Source of the DNA: Soonwooa sp032062245
GTDB taxonomy: Bacteria; Bacteroidota; Bacteroidia; Flavobacteriales; Weeksellaceae
Length of the DNA stretch: 41,320 nucleotides
Reading direction: 5' to 3'
Assembly (NCBI RefSeq): GCF_032062245.1
Contig: NZ_DAMBQF010000022.1
Location: forward strand, 1-41,320
The notes beneath the pieces are model-generated. The model was not told the origin of the DNA and did no database searches. It saw nothing but the letters and a program-made list of their open reading frames with translations. Shown here one piece after another: positions 23,037 through 30,842 of this stretch. A program made the translations under genes and the position numbers. Position 1 is the first letter of the stretch, and the number at the start of each line of letters is the position of its first letter.

Positions 23037-24890
23037 TTATTCAACTGTTACCGATTTTGCAAGATTTCTAGGTTGATCCACATTTGCACCTCTATAAACT
23101 GCAATATAGTAAGATAATAGTTGTAATGGTATCGCAGCTACAATCGGTGAAAAACACTCTGATGTTTCTGGCATTTCTATTACATGATCAGCCATTGACG
23201 CTACCTGTACATCACCTTTATTAACTACTGCAATAACTTGTCCTTTTCTAGCTTTAATCTCTTGGACGTTACTTACAATTTTGTCATAATGCCCTTGTTT
23301 AGGTGCAATAATAACGATAGGCATGTTCTCATCAATTAGCGCGATTGGTCCGTGTTTCATTTCTGCAGCTGGATAGCCTTCTGCATGGATGTAAGAAATT
23401 TCTTTTAACTTAAGTGCACCTTCTAATGCTGAAGGGAAGTTATATCCTCTACCCAAATATAGGAAATTAGTCGCATCAACGTATTGTTTAGCAATGTTTT
23501 TAGCAACTTCATGTGAAGATTGTAAAACCTCTTCCACTTTAGTCGGAATCGCGTCTAATTCTGCAATTAAACTCATAAATTCTGCATTACCAAGATTACC
23601 ATTATGTTTTCCTAATTTAAGAGCTATTAATGATAAAATTGTTAACTGTGCAGTAAATGCTTTTGTTGAAGCAACACCAATTTCTGGTCCTGCGTGGGTA
23701 TAAGATCCCGCATCTGTTACTCTCGCTATTGATGAGTCAACAACGTTACAAATACCATATACAAAAGCGCCCTTCTCTTTAGCAAGCTTAATAGCAGCCA
23801 TTGTGTCGGCTGTTTCACCTGATTGAGAAATAGCAATAACAACATCTTTAGGTCCAATTATTGGATTTCTATATCTAAATTCTGAGGCATATTCTACTTC
23901 AACAGGGATTCTTGCAAATTCTTCAATTAGATATTCTCCAATAAGACCTGCATGCCAAGAAGTACCACAAGCGATAATTACAATTCTTTCAGCTTTGTTG
24001 ATACGCTCAAGATGATCCCAAATACCAGCCATTTTGATGATTCCTTCATTTACAAGAAGGCGTCCTCTCATGGTATCAAGAATAGTTTTAGGCTGCTCAA
24101 AAATTTCTTTTAGCATGAAATGTTCGTAACCTCCTTTTTCGATTTGCTCAAGATTCAATCTTAATTCTTGTATAGCTGGTTCAACTTTTTCGTTGTCTTT
24201 AATCGTGAAAATATTAACACCATTTTCCAAAGAAATAGTAGCCATGTGACCTTCTTCTAAGTAAACAGCCTCTTTTGTAAATTCAACAAAAGGAGAAGCA
24301 TCAGAAGCAATGAAGAATTCTTTATCCCCAAGACCAATAGCTAAAGGAGACCCTAATCTAGCTACAATAAGTTCTCCTGGGAAATCTTCGTGCATTACAG
24401 TAATTGCATATGCACCATAGACTTCGTTAAGAGAAGCTCTAACAGCGCCTGCAAATCCTAACTCTGGATTTTTATCTGTAAAATATTGAATTAAGTTTAC
24501 TAAAACCTCTGTATCAGTTTCTGAATGAAATTCGAAACCTTTTCCAATAAGCATTGTTTTTATAGTATCATAATTTTCAATAATACCGTTGTGGATTAAT
24601 GCAATCTTACCATTATTTGATAAATGTGGATGTGAATTTCTATCACTTGGAACACCGTGAGTTGCCCAACGAGTGTGCCCCATCCCCACATGTGCAATAC
24701 CTTGAAGTCCTATAGAAATCTCTGCTAAGTCATCAACTTTGCCTTTAGTTTTTTTTACTTCAAGCTTATTATTGTTATTATCGATTACAATACCTGCGCT
24801 ATCATAACCTCTATATTCTAAACGTCTTAATCCGCTAATTACGATATCGTAAGCATCTCTAAAACCTGTATATCCAACAATTCCGCACAT
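23037..24890 (-). CDS. glmS: Glutamine--fructose-6-phosphate aminotransferase (isomerizing)
   Basis: Makes glucosamine 6-phosphate from fructose 6-phosphate and glutamine, the entry to peptidoglycan and lipopolysaccharide amino sugars. The 617 residues are full length: N-terminal nucleophile Cys2 (MCGIVGYTGF), class II glutamine amidotransferase to about 220 (GHTRWATHG, SHPHLSNN), then two SIS domains (IIACGTSWHAG, ISQSGETADT, GRGYNFPSALEGALKLKE) and the conserved end PRNLAKSVTVE. It is last in an operon with a DUF4270 lipoprotein (25 bases upstream) and a GT5-like protein. No GlmS ribozyme is present, as expected outside Firmicutes. Confidence 0.97.
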   Translation of the reverse strand: MCGIVGYTGFRDAYDIVISGLRRLEYRGYDSAGIVIDNNNNKLEVKKTKGKVDDLAEISIGLQGIAHVGMGHTRWATHGVPSDRNSHPHLSNNGKIALIHNGIIENYDTIKTMLIGKGFEFHSETDTEVLVNLIQYFTDKNPELGFAGAVRASLNEVYGAYAITVMHEDFPGELIVARLGSPLAIGLGDKEFFIASDASPFVEFTKEAVYLEEGHMATISLENGVNIFTIKDNEKVEPAIQELRLNLEQIEKGGYEHFMLKEIFEQPKTILDTMRGRLLVNEGIIKMAGIWDHLERINKAERIVIIACGTSWHAGLIGEYLIEEFARIPVEVEYASEFRYRNPIIGPKDVVIAISQSGETADTMAAIKLAKEKGAFVYGICNVVDSSIARVTDAGSYTHAGPEIGVASTKAFTAQLTILSLIALKLGKHNGNLGNAEFMSLIAELDAIPTKVEEVLQSSHEVAKNIAKQYVDATNFLYLGRGYNFPSALEGALKLKEISYIHAEGYPAAEMKHGPIALIDENMPIVIIAPKQGHYDKIVSNVQEIKARKGQVIAVVNKGDVQVASMADHVIEMPETSECFSPIVAAIPLQLLSYYIAVYRGANVDQPRNLAKSVTVE

Positions 24891-24915
24891 AATTTATGTT
24901 TTTTGTGTTATTAAT

Positions 24916-26493
24916 TTATTTTATTAATTTTTTTGAATAAGCTACTCTTAACTGAATATTTTTATAGTCCTTAAGTAAGCTAGCTTCAATTTCTTTCCCA
25001 ACATTATTTGCATCTGTACCTTTTAAAACAATTCTGTTAGGTGTATAAGCACGATCTGTATAATCTAGACCAAGCATCAATCCTGTTGACGAACTCGATA
25101 AATAACTTCCTAAATCGATTATTAAATCTTTTGGTTCTTTAGCTTGTTCAATAATGTCTTTTAAGGTTTTTGTAATACCAATATCGTAATATGCATCTTC
25201 CTTATCTAAATTATAAGGTCTAATTAAAGTATAAGTTGTATTCGCAAGTGCCGTCATATCACTTAAAAAATCGGTCGCATCTTTTTCCTTAACTGTAAAA
25301 TAAGAAGGTTTTGCAAACGTATTTTTCCAAATAGATTCATCTGTATATAATCTAATTTTAGCTGTTACAATACCCACTTTTTGATTTTTATTTAAATCTC
25401 TTAAAGTCGCAACAGTCTGAGCAGGAATTCTAACCGTAAGACCGCTTCCTCCCATACCTTGAGCAAATAATTGTGATTGTCCAGCTTCAGTGATACCAGC
25501 AATTGCATCCGCATAAGGCGTCCCAGTTCTGTTGTATTCAATTTGGTTAAACTTCGCATTAACTCCACCTAAACTCAAATCATATTGCAACAACTCACTT
25601 CGCGTTACTGTGCCATCTGTCGCTGTTAGGTCATTTTTGTAATATAATTTAATAGCAACTGAAGAAGGATCAAATTTAAAAATATAACCATCGTTCTCTT
25701 CAACAGAAATTTGAACTCCTTTAAAATATCTAATAAAGTTTGCAGCACTCGTTAATTCTAGCTGCTTATTTTTAGCAATAATTTTAGTTTGGAAGAAATC
25801 TTTATCCAAAGGAATTCTTAAGCTAACATCTCTATTTAACAATTCGGAATTATCCGATTTTTTAGTAACAACAACTGAATTAATTGTTCCGTCGAATACT
25901 TTTGAACCTAGAACGTTTGATGCAACATTTACTGTTTTATTAGATAATTTTTCATCAGCATAAGCACCTAAGAAATCATTAACCTCCTTAACATTGATTT
26001 TAAAACTAGTTTTGTTCCCTCCAATTTTATATTTACCATATTTAGCAACTGGATAAGTATTAACAACTTTTTTTGCCTCTACATTTCCGATTGGATAAAT
26101 GTAATCATCTTTGGTTGTCGTTGTAACAGAATCTTTCTCGTATAACGGATTAATAACTAAGACAGCAGAATCCAAAACAGCATTCTTACCAAAATCAGCG
26201 TTATCAGTAGACATACGTACTTGACTAACATAAGACGATTTTTGCATCCCGAAAACAGGCTCTGTGAAAGCTCCTAAAGTTCCATAACCTAATTTACCAG
26301 CATCTGTTCTTATAACATCTCCATAAGTATGATTAAACCCAACGATACTATAAGCCGTTTCAACTCCTTCTGCACTATTCCCATCAAACAATTGCTCCCC
26401 AAGATTATCCAAATCCGATTCGCAACTTACAACAGCCAAAGTCAATACTAAAGCACTTCCTAATGTAATTAGGCTTTTTAATTTATTTATCAT
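24916..26493 (-). CDS. DUF4270 family lipoprotein
   Basis: A 525-residue lipoprotein (lipobox VVSC, Cys24, followed by the acidic ESDLDN, which could be a surface-export signal). The N-terminal LGEQLFDGN and the long beta-rich body with repeated motifs (GKLGYGTLGAFTEPVFGMQKSS, DSAVLVINPLY, ANFIRYFKGVQISVEEN, GLTVRIPA) are those of DUF4270, found across Bacteroidota and of unknown function. It lies 15 bases after the GT5-like gene and 25 bases before glmS, which suggests an envelope-linked role. No catalytic motif is visible. Confidence 0.85.
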   Translation of the reverse strand: MINKLKSLITLGSALVLTLAVVSCESDLDNLGEQLFDGNSAEGVETAYSIVGFNHTYGDVIRTDAGKLGYGTLGAFTEPVFGMQKSSYVSQVRMSTDNADFGKNAVLDSAVLVINPLYEKDSVTTTTKDDYIYPIGNVEAKKVVNTYPVAKYGKYKIGGNKTSFKINVKEVNDFLGAYADEKLSNKTVNVASNVLGSKVFDGTINSVVVTKKSDNSELLNRDVSLRIPLDKDFFQTKIIAKNKQLELTSAANFIRYFKGVQISVEENDGYIFKFDPSSVAIKLYYKNDLTATDGTVTRSELLQYDLSLGGVNAKFNQIEYNRTGTPYADAIAGITEAGQSQLFAQGMGGSGLTVRIPAQTVATLRDLNKNQKVGIVTAKIRLYTDESIWKNTFAKPSYFTVKEKDATDFLSDMTALANTTYTLIRPYNLDKEDAYYDIGITKTLKDIIEQAKEPKDLIIDLGSYLSSSSTGLMLGLDYTDRAYTPNRIVLKGTDANNVGKEIEASLLKDYKNIQLRVAYSKKLIK

Positions 26494-26508
26494 TCTTGTT
26501 TTTTCGAT

Positions 26509-27279
26509 TTAATATAGTTGCGCGATTGCATCTACACTTAGATAATCAGATTTCTTTGCCGACGCTTGTCCATAAGCCTCTTCTAAAGATTCTACTAAAA
26601 ATTCGTCTCCTTTTACAATAGAATCAACATAGTTCATACTATCATTAACAAAGCCTAAGAAACTTGGATTATCTAACGATGTAAGTTCTGTAATATTATC
26701 AAAAGTTAGAATTTCTTTACTATTGCTTCCAAGTTCAGAATTTTCTTCATTGTAAAGAGACAAAACTAACTTAGTATCGTTAAAATATGTATCGTCTTTA
26801 TAAAAAGTTTTTAAGTAAATAGGAATAAGAGAAGCCATCCATCCATTGATATGGATTACATCTGGCACCCAGTTAAGTTTTTTGATAGTTTCGATAACAC
26901 CACGTGCAAAGAAAACTGCTCTTTCGTTGTTATCCTCAAAAGCTTTTCCTTCGTCATCAAAATACAATTGCTTTCTTTTGAAATACTCTTCGTTGTCGAT
27001 AAAGTAAACCTGAAGTCTTTCTCCTGGCAACGAAGCTACTTTAATAATCAAAGGTTGATCTAAGTCATTGATGATAATATTCATCCCAGAAAGCCTAATA
27101 ACCTCATGTAGTTGGAATTTTCTTTCACTAATTTGTCCAAACCTTGGCATGAAAACCCTCACATCGTTACCTTCTTGATGCATTTTCAGAGCCATCTGGT
27201 GGACCATGTTACCCATGTTAGAATCTTCATGGTAAGGATACATCTCTGTTGTAACGTACAAAATCTTTTGATTCGGCAT
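26509..27279 (-). CDS. Single-domain glycogen/starch synthase-like protein (GT5 N-terminal half)
   Basis: A 256-residue protein that matches only the N-terminal Rossmann domain of GT5 glycogen synthases: MPNQKILYVTTEMYPY, VRVFMPRFG, VYFIDNEEYF, FFARGVIETIKKLNWVPDVIHINGWMASL. Real GlgA is about 480 residues and has a second domain that binds ADP-glucose. That domain is missing here, and the usual KxGGL near the N-terminus is replaced by SNMGNMV. It is therefore probably not a glycogen synthase despite the common annotation. It heads an operon with DUF4270 and glmS; regulation or sugar-nucleotide binding are guesses. The stop codon is normal and the neighbours are tightly spaced, so it is not a recent truncation. 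Confidence 0.82.
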   Translation of the reverse strand: MPNQKILYVTTEMYPYHEDSNMGNMVHQMALKMHQEGNDVRVFMPRFGQISERKFQLHEVIRLSGMNIIINDLDQPLIIKVASLPGERLQVYFIDNEEYFKRKQLYFDDEGKAFEDNNERAVFFARGVIETIKKLNWVPDVIHINGWMASLIPIYLKTFYKDDTYFNDTKLVLSLYNEENSELGSNSKEILTFDNITELTSLDNPSFLGFVNDSMNYVDSIVKGDEFLVESLEEAYGQASAKKSDYLSVDAIAQLY

Positions 27280-27320
27280 AATATATTTTATTGTCTAAAA
27301 AGTATAAACACTTTATTTTG

Positions 27321-27328
27321 CAAAATTA
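27321..27328 (-). promoter_or_regulatory. Probable -7 box for the GT5-like/DUF4270/glmS operon
   Basis: Minus strand TAATTTTG (TAnnTTTG) lies 41 bases before the ATG at 27279. No clear TTG stands at the best upstream spacing. Confidence 0.4.
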
Positions 27329-27502
27329 CAAAAATTTATTGCAATTGTTTTATTTTAATAATTTTTAGCACGATTTGGTCAACCACCACACTTATATACG
27401 CACTAAATCAAGCATTTAACATTTAATTTTATAAATTTTTAACAAATAAAAAACTTTTGTACAGATACATTTTATAATTTTACATTCAATTTTAACAAGA
27501 TT

Positions 27503-28351
27503 ATGAAAATCCTAAATAACAGAGTCGAATTAGAACAATTTGTATCTGAAGCTAAAAAACAAAACAAAAGCATCGGGTTTGCACCAACAATGGGCGCCTT
27601 ACACGATGGACATATTTCGCTTTATAAAGAAGCTAGAAAAGAAAACAACCTAGTTATTTCTTCAATTTTTGTAAACCCAACACAGTTTAACAATCCTGAA
27701 GATCTCGAAAAATATCCAAGAACAGTAGAAAAAGACATCGAAAAACTAGATGTTTCTGGATTAGTAGATGCAGTATACGTTCCTTCTGTAGAAGACATTT
27801 ATCCTGGCAATCTTGAAAGCAAAAATTACAACTTCAATGGCTTGGAAAACGAAATGGAAGGTGCGGCGCGACCAGGACACTTCGATGGTGTCGGCACTGT
27901 CATCGAAAGACTTTTTGAACAAGTAAAACCTGACAATGCCTATTTCGGAGAAAAAGATTTTCAACAACTAAGAATTATCGAAGCTTTGGTGGACAATCTT
28001 AAACTTTCTGTAAAAATACATGGTGTTAAAATCCACAGGCAAGATGACGGTCTTGCGATGAGCTCGAGAAACATGCGCCTTAGCGAAGAAGAAAGAAATG
28101 CGTCCACTATTATTTATCAAACTTTAAAAAAAGTGAATGATTGGTTCCGAGTTATTACAATTCCTGAAATTAAAAATCGCGTCGAAGAAATTGTCGAAAA
28201 CCAAAAAGGTATGGAACTCGAATATTTTTTAATTGCAGACGAAGAAACCTTGAAAGAAACACACTTCTTTTATAAAGATAAAAATTATCGCGCTTTTATG
28301 GTTGTTAATGTCGGCAAGGTAAGATTAATTGACAATATGCATCTGGATTAA
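27503..28351 (+). CDS. panC: Pantothenate synthetase
   Basis: Joins pantoate and beta-alanine with ATP to make pantothenate (coenzyme A pathway, cytoplasm). The 282 residues show the nucleotidyl-transferase signature: APTMGALHDGH with His34 and His37, SIFVNPTQFN, YFGEKDFQQL, and the KMSKS-like MSSRN. It is monocistronic here; panD and panB are not adjacent. Its terminator overlaps the last codons. Divergent from the GT5-like operon across 223 AT-rich bases. Confidence 0.97.
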   Translation: MKILNNRVELEQFVSEAKKQNKSIGFAPTMGALHDGHISLYKEARKENNLVISSIFVNPTQFNNPEDLEKYPRTVEKDIEKLDVSGLVDAVYVPSVEDIYPGNLESKNYNFNGLENEMEGAARPGHFDGVGTVIERLFEQVKPDNAYFGEKDFQQLRIIEALVDNLKLSVKIHGVKIHRQDDGLAMSSRNMRLSEEERNASTIIYQTLKKVNDWFRVITIPEIKNRVEEIVENQKGMELEYFLIADEETLKETHFFYKDKNYRAFMVVNVGKVRLIDNMHLD

Positions 28352-28370
28352 GTCCAGATGTTTTTTTTTT
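28340..28370 (+). terminator. panC terminator with the stop codon in its loop
   Basis: CATCTGGA (28340-28347), loop TTAAG, TCCAGATG (28353-28360), then ten Ts. The panC TAA (28349-28351) falls inside the loop. Confidence 0.92.
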
Positions 28371-28379
28371 GCAATAGAT

Positions 28380-28416
28380 ATAAAAACATAGAAGCCTCCT
28401 TATTCAGGAGGCTTCT
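28380..28416 (-). terminator. Terminator of the tRNA operon
   Basis: Minus strand AGAAGCCTCC, loop TGAATAA, GGAGGCTTCT, then ATGTTTTTA. It lies about 55 bases after the 3' end of tRNA-Lys. Confidence 0.8.
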
Positions 28417-28471
28417 AAACACCAAATCACAAAATATTAATATGAAAAAAATTTACTATGAGGTAAATTTG

Positions 28472-28544
28472 TGACCCGGCTGGGATTCGAACCCAGGACC
28501 CATACATTAAAAGTGTATTGCTCTACCAGCTGAGCTACCGAGTC
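28472..28544 (-). tRNA. tRNA-Lys (anticodon TTT)
   Basis: A 73-base cloverleaf on the minus strand. Acceptor arms GACTCGG / CCGGGTC (one wobble), D arm GCTCAGCTGGTAGAGC, anticodon arm ATACA-CTTTTAA-TGTAT with anticodon TTT, T arm CTGGG-TTCGAAT-CCCAG, discriminator A. CCA is not encoded. Confidence 0.97.
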
Positions 28545-28576
28545 TTGAATAATTGCTTATTCTAGTTTTTTGCTTG

Positions 28577-28659
28577 TGCCTGCGACTGGACTCGAACCAG
28601 CACATCCTTAGGAAACCACCCCCTCAAGATGGCGTGTCTACCAATTTCACCACGCAGGC
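28577..28659 (-). tRNA. tRNA-Leu (anticodon GAG)
   Basis: An 83-base class II tRNA on the minus strand. Acceptor arms GCCTGCG / CGCAGGC, anticodon arm CCATC-TTGAGGG-GGTGG with anticodon GAG, a long variable arm, T arm TTCGAGT loop, discriminator A. CCA is not encoded. Confidence 0.95.
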
Positions 28660-28709
28660 TTAAAATCTTTGCTAAAGACTAAATCTTTATTTCAAATTTT
28701 TTAAGCTAG

Positions 28710-28882
28710 TGACCCGGCTGGGATTCGAACCCAGGACCCATACATTAAAAGTGTATTGCTCTANNNNNNNNNNNNNNNNNNNNNNNNNNNNNNNNNNNNN
28801 NNNNNNNNNNNNNNNNNNNNNNNNNNNNNNNNNNNNNNNNNNNNNNNNNNNNNNNNNNNNNNNCCAGCTGAGCTACCGAGTC
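28710..28882 (-). tRNA. tRNA-Lys (anticodon TTT), interrupted by an assembly gap
   Basis: 28864-28882 gives the first 19 bases and 28710-28763 the last 54 of a tRNA-Lys identical to the one at 28472-28544. Together they make exactly 73 bases, with nothing missing and nothing repeated at the junction. The 100 Ns inside are an assembly gap, so there may be one gene, or two genes with unassembled sequence between. Confidence 0.85.
28764..28863. other. Assembly gap of 100 Ns
   Basis: Exactly 100 Ns placed within a tRNA-Lys sequence that also occurs nearby. A round length is typical of a scaffolder's placeholder, so the real length is unknown. Confidence 0.97.
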
Positions 28883-28940
28883 GGCCACTTCAACAAGTTG
28901 CGTTATCACATTCGAGTAACATCCCTTGTTTTTAGTGGTG

Positions 28941-28970
28941 CAAAGATATAACTTTTTTTTGATTCTCAAA
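28941..28970 (-). promoter_or_regulatory. Promoter of the tRNA operon
   Basis: Minus strand TTTG (28970-28967), an 18-base spacer and TATCTTTG (28948-28941) fit the phylum consensus. The first tRNA starts about 59 bases downstream. Confidence 0.6.
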
Positions 28971-29001
28971 ATTTTTTTCGAAATTTGTTGAAAATAAAAA
29001 C

Positions 29002-29520
29002 ATGATAATTTCCCTTATCGGCTACATGGGAAGCGGAAAATCACACATTTCCAAACTTTTAAGCCAGAAAATAAATTTCAAATTAATTGACCTTGATCAG
29101 CAAATAATTTTGAAACATCAGAAAAAAATTTCCGAAATCTTCGCTGAGCGTGGCGAAATTTTCTTTAGGAAGGAAGAAAAATCAATTCTTGAAGAAATAT
29201 TAAAACTTGATGATAATATTGTTTTGAGTCTTGGCGGTGGCACTCCTGTCTATTACAACAATATGGAACTTATCAACCAAAAATCGAAAAGTATCTTTCT
29301 ACAAGCTTCTGTTAGCACATTAACGGAACGATTGTTAAGACAAAAGGTAAAACGCCCACTCATTGCAAGATTATCCGATGAAGAGCTTCCAGAGTTTATT
29401 GCAAAACATCTTTTTGAAAGAAATACTTTTTACTCACAAGCAAATTACACAATAAATACAAATAATAAGTCACCAGAAGAAATAGTTGATGAGATTATTG
29501 CGACTTTAGATATAAGATAA
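29002..29520 (+). CDS. aroK: Shikimate kinase
   Basis: Phosphorylates shikimate with ATP in aromatic amino-acid synthesis. The 172 residues are a full P-loop kinase: Walker A GYMGSGKS at 7-14, shikimate-binding LIDLD near 29-33 with FFRKEEKS, the central SLGGGTP, and the lid LLRQKVKRPLIA. The ATG at 29002 lies divergent from the tRNA promoter. No other aro gene is nearby. Confidence 0.96.
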   Translation: MIISLIGYMGSGKSHISKLLSQKINFKLIDLDQQIILKHQKKISEIFAERGEIFFRKEEKSILEEILKLDDNIVLSLGGGTPVYYNNMELINQKSKSIFLQASVSTLTERLLRQKVKRPLIARLSDEELPEFIAKHLFERNTFYSQANYTINTNNKSPEEIVDEIIATLDIR

Positions 29521-29524
29521 AAAC

Positions 29525-29554
29525 AAGAAGACGAGAATTAATTCTCGTCTTCTT
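29525..29554. terminator. Bidirectional terminator overlapping the end of the S4-domain gene
   Basis: AAGAAGACGAGAATT / AATTCTCGTCTTCTT is a perfect 30-base palindrome. The last codons of the S4-domain gene (stop at 29538) lie inside it. Confidence 0.85.
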
Positions 29555-29978
29555 TTATTTCGGTAAAAAACTGATCCCAAGACTCTTCATCCATCAATTC
29601 TTCTTCGTCTCCTTCCACATCTAGGAAACCTTCAATCTCTCGGCGATCTTTTTTAGTTGGTCTACCTTCTCCCCTATTTCTATAATAGTTTTGGGAGCTT
29701 TGACGCATTTTCAAAATTTCGTATTGCTCTTTATCCGTTCTATCGACAACATGCAAAGTCACAAACTTAGCGCCAATTCTACTTTTGGGAATTTGTAAAA
29801 CTTCAATTTTATAATCGATTTGATTTTTTCTAATTTTTATAATATCGCCAACTTTCACCTCTTTAGAAGACTTTACAGGCGATGCACCAATGCTTACACG
29901 ATTCTTTTTGATCTCGTCAGCGGCAATACTTCTTGTCTTATAAAATCGAACACTCCACAAAAATTTATCAATTCGCAT
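29538..29978 (-). CDS. S4-domain RNA-binding protein, Hsp15-like
   Basis: A 146-residue protein. Residues 1-60 are an S4 RNA-binding domain (MRIDKFLWSVRFYKTRSIAADEIKK, VKVGDIIKIRKN). The middle is basic (NYYRNRGEGRPTKKDRREIEGF) and the C-terminal third is strongly acidic (DVEGDEEELMDEESWDQF). Hsp15 (HslR) family proteins bind stalled 50S subunits that still carry peptidyl-tRNA and help recycle them. The acidic tail is longer than in the Escherichia coli protein. It could also be called an RqcP-like protein; the functional split between these relatives cannot be decided here. Confidence 0.85.
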   Translation of the reverse strand: MRIDKFLWSVRFYKTRSIAADEIKKNRVSIGASPVKSSKEVKVGDIIKIRKNQIDYKIEVLQIPKSRIGAKFVTLHVVDRTDKEQYEILKMRQSSQNYYRNRGEGRPTKKDRREIEGFLDVEGDEEELMDEESWDQFFTEIKEDEN

Positions 29979-30033
29979 ATTTTTTATACTTTTGCTCCGT
30001 TAAATAATCGGCAATTTAAGATTAAATTCAAAA

Positions 30034-30768
30034 ATGAAAAAAATATTATTCGGTTTTGCAGTATGTGCACTAGCACTACAGAGCTGTAAGAAAGACAATG
30101 CAGATGACGCTCCAGTCTATACGGAGCCAACAATTGATGTGCAAAATCAATACGATGACCAAGCGATTACCAAGTTTCTAGATAATAATTATTTCGATGC
30201 ACAAGGTAATGTTAAAGCGTTTAGTACAACAAGTGCTGATGACGATAATGAAGCTAAACTTTCCACTTACCCAAAAGAAACGCTATCTAACGGTACTATC
30301 ATTATTAAAAGAGCTAATGCGCAACCAGATCCAGGTAAGACGATCGCACCAACAGATAGTTTGAGAATAATGAGCACAACGACAACGTATTGGGCAACTA
30401 ATGAGGATAATGAAGTTAAATTCCGTTACGGAACAGTTTTCTCAAATGACATTTTTGGGTCTGGAAACGTACAAGTTGACCCACCTTATTATTATGTAAC
30501 TGAGAAGTTTATGGCTGACAACAATAATACAGACCGTAATTTTTATCAAATTGAAGGTTTTACAGAAGCTTTACAACATTTTAAATCAACTGAAGTGGAT
30601 GATTCTACAACACCTAACTTACAGGGTATCATTATTGTGCCTTCTAGGGCTGCATTTGCAAGAGATAAATATTATCAAGCGTCAACATATCCTTTAGTTG
30701 ATATGCGAAACAGAACTTTTGTATTTAACTTCCAAGTTTATAAAAGTATTACGAGACCAAAACCTTAA
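30034..30768 (+). CDS. Lipoprotein with a degenerate FKBP-like domain
   Basis: A 244-residue lipoprotein: lipobox ALQSC with lipidated Cys18, followed by KKDNADDAP, an acidic tail like a surface-export signal. The C-terminal half resembles FKBP-type prolyl isomerases: EVKFRYGTVFSNDIFG, then IEGFTEALQHF and GIIIVPSRAAFARD (compare the FKBP pattern GWxEALxxM and LxIPSxLAYG). Several aromatic active-site residues of true FKBPs are not obvious, so the isomerase activity is doubtful. GldI, a motility lipoprotein, is also an FKBP type, but this protein is too divergent for me to equate them. It has its own terminator. Confidence 0.65.
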   Translation: MKKILFGFAVCALALQSCKKDNADDAPVYTEPTIDVQNQYDDQAITKFLDNNYFDAQGNVKAFSTTSADDDNEAKLSTYPKETLSNGTIIIKRANAQPDPGKTIAPTDSLRIMSTTTTYWATNEDNEVKFRYGTVFSNDIFGSGNVQVDPPYYYVTEKFMADNNNTDRNFYQIEGFTEALQHFKSTEVDDSTTPNLQGIIIVPSRAAFARDKYYQASTYPLVDMRNRTFVFNFQVYKSITRPKP

Positions 30769-30788
30769 TCTTTGGTTTTAAAACATAA

Positions 30789-30821
30789 AAAAAGAGAGTC
30801 AAATATTTGACTCTCTTTTTT
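30789..30821. terminator. Bidirectional terminator between the FKBP-like lipoprotein gene and mtaB
   Basis: AAAGAGAGTCAAAT / ATTTGACTCTCTTT, nearly perfect and flanked by A and T runs, lies between converging stop codons. Confidence 0.9.
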
Positions 30822-30842
30822 ATTTATCTAAAGTATATTTTT

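Noticed and set aside
26509..27279. A true glycogen synthase gene
   Set aside because: Half the normal length, second domain missing and the KxGGL motif lost.
28709..28969. Open frames on both strands running across the N block
   Set aside because: They exist only because the Ns are read as codons; the real sequence is a tRNA-Lys.
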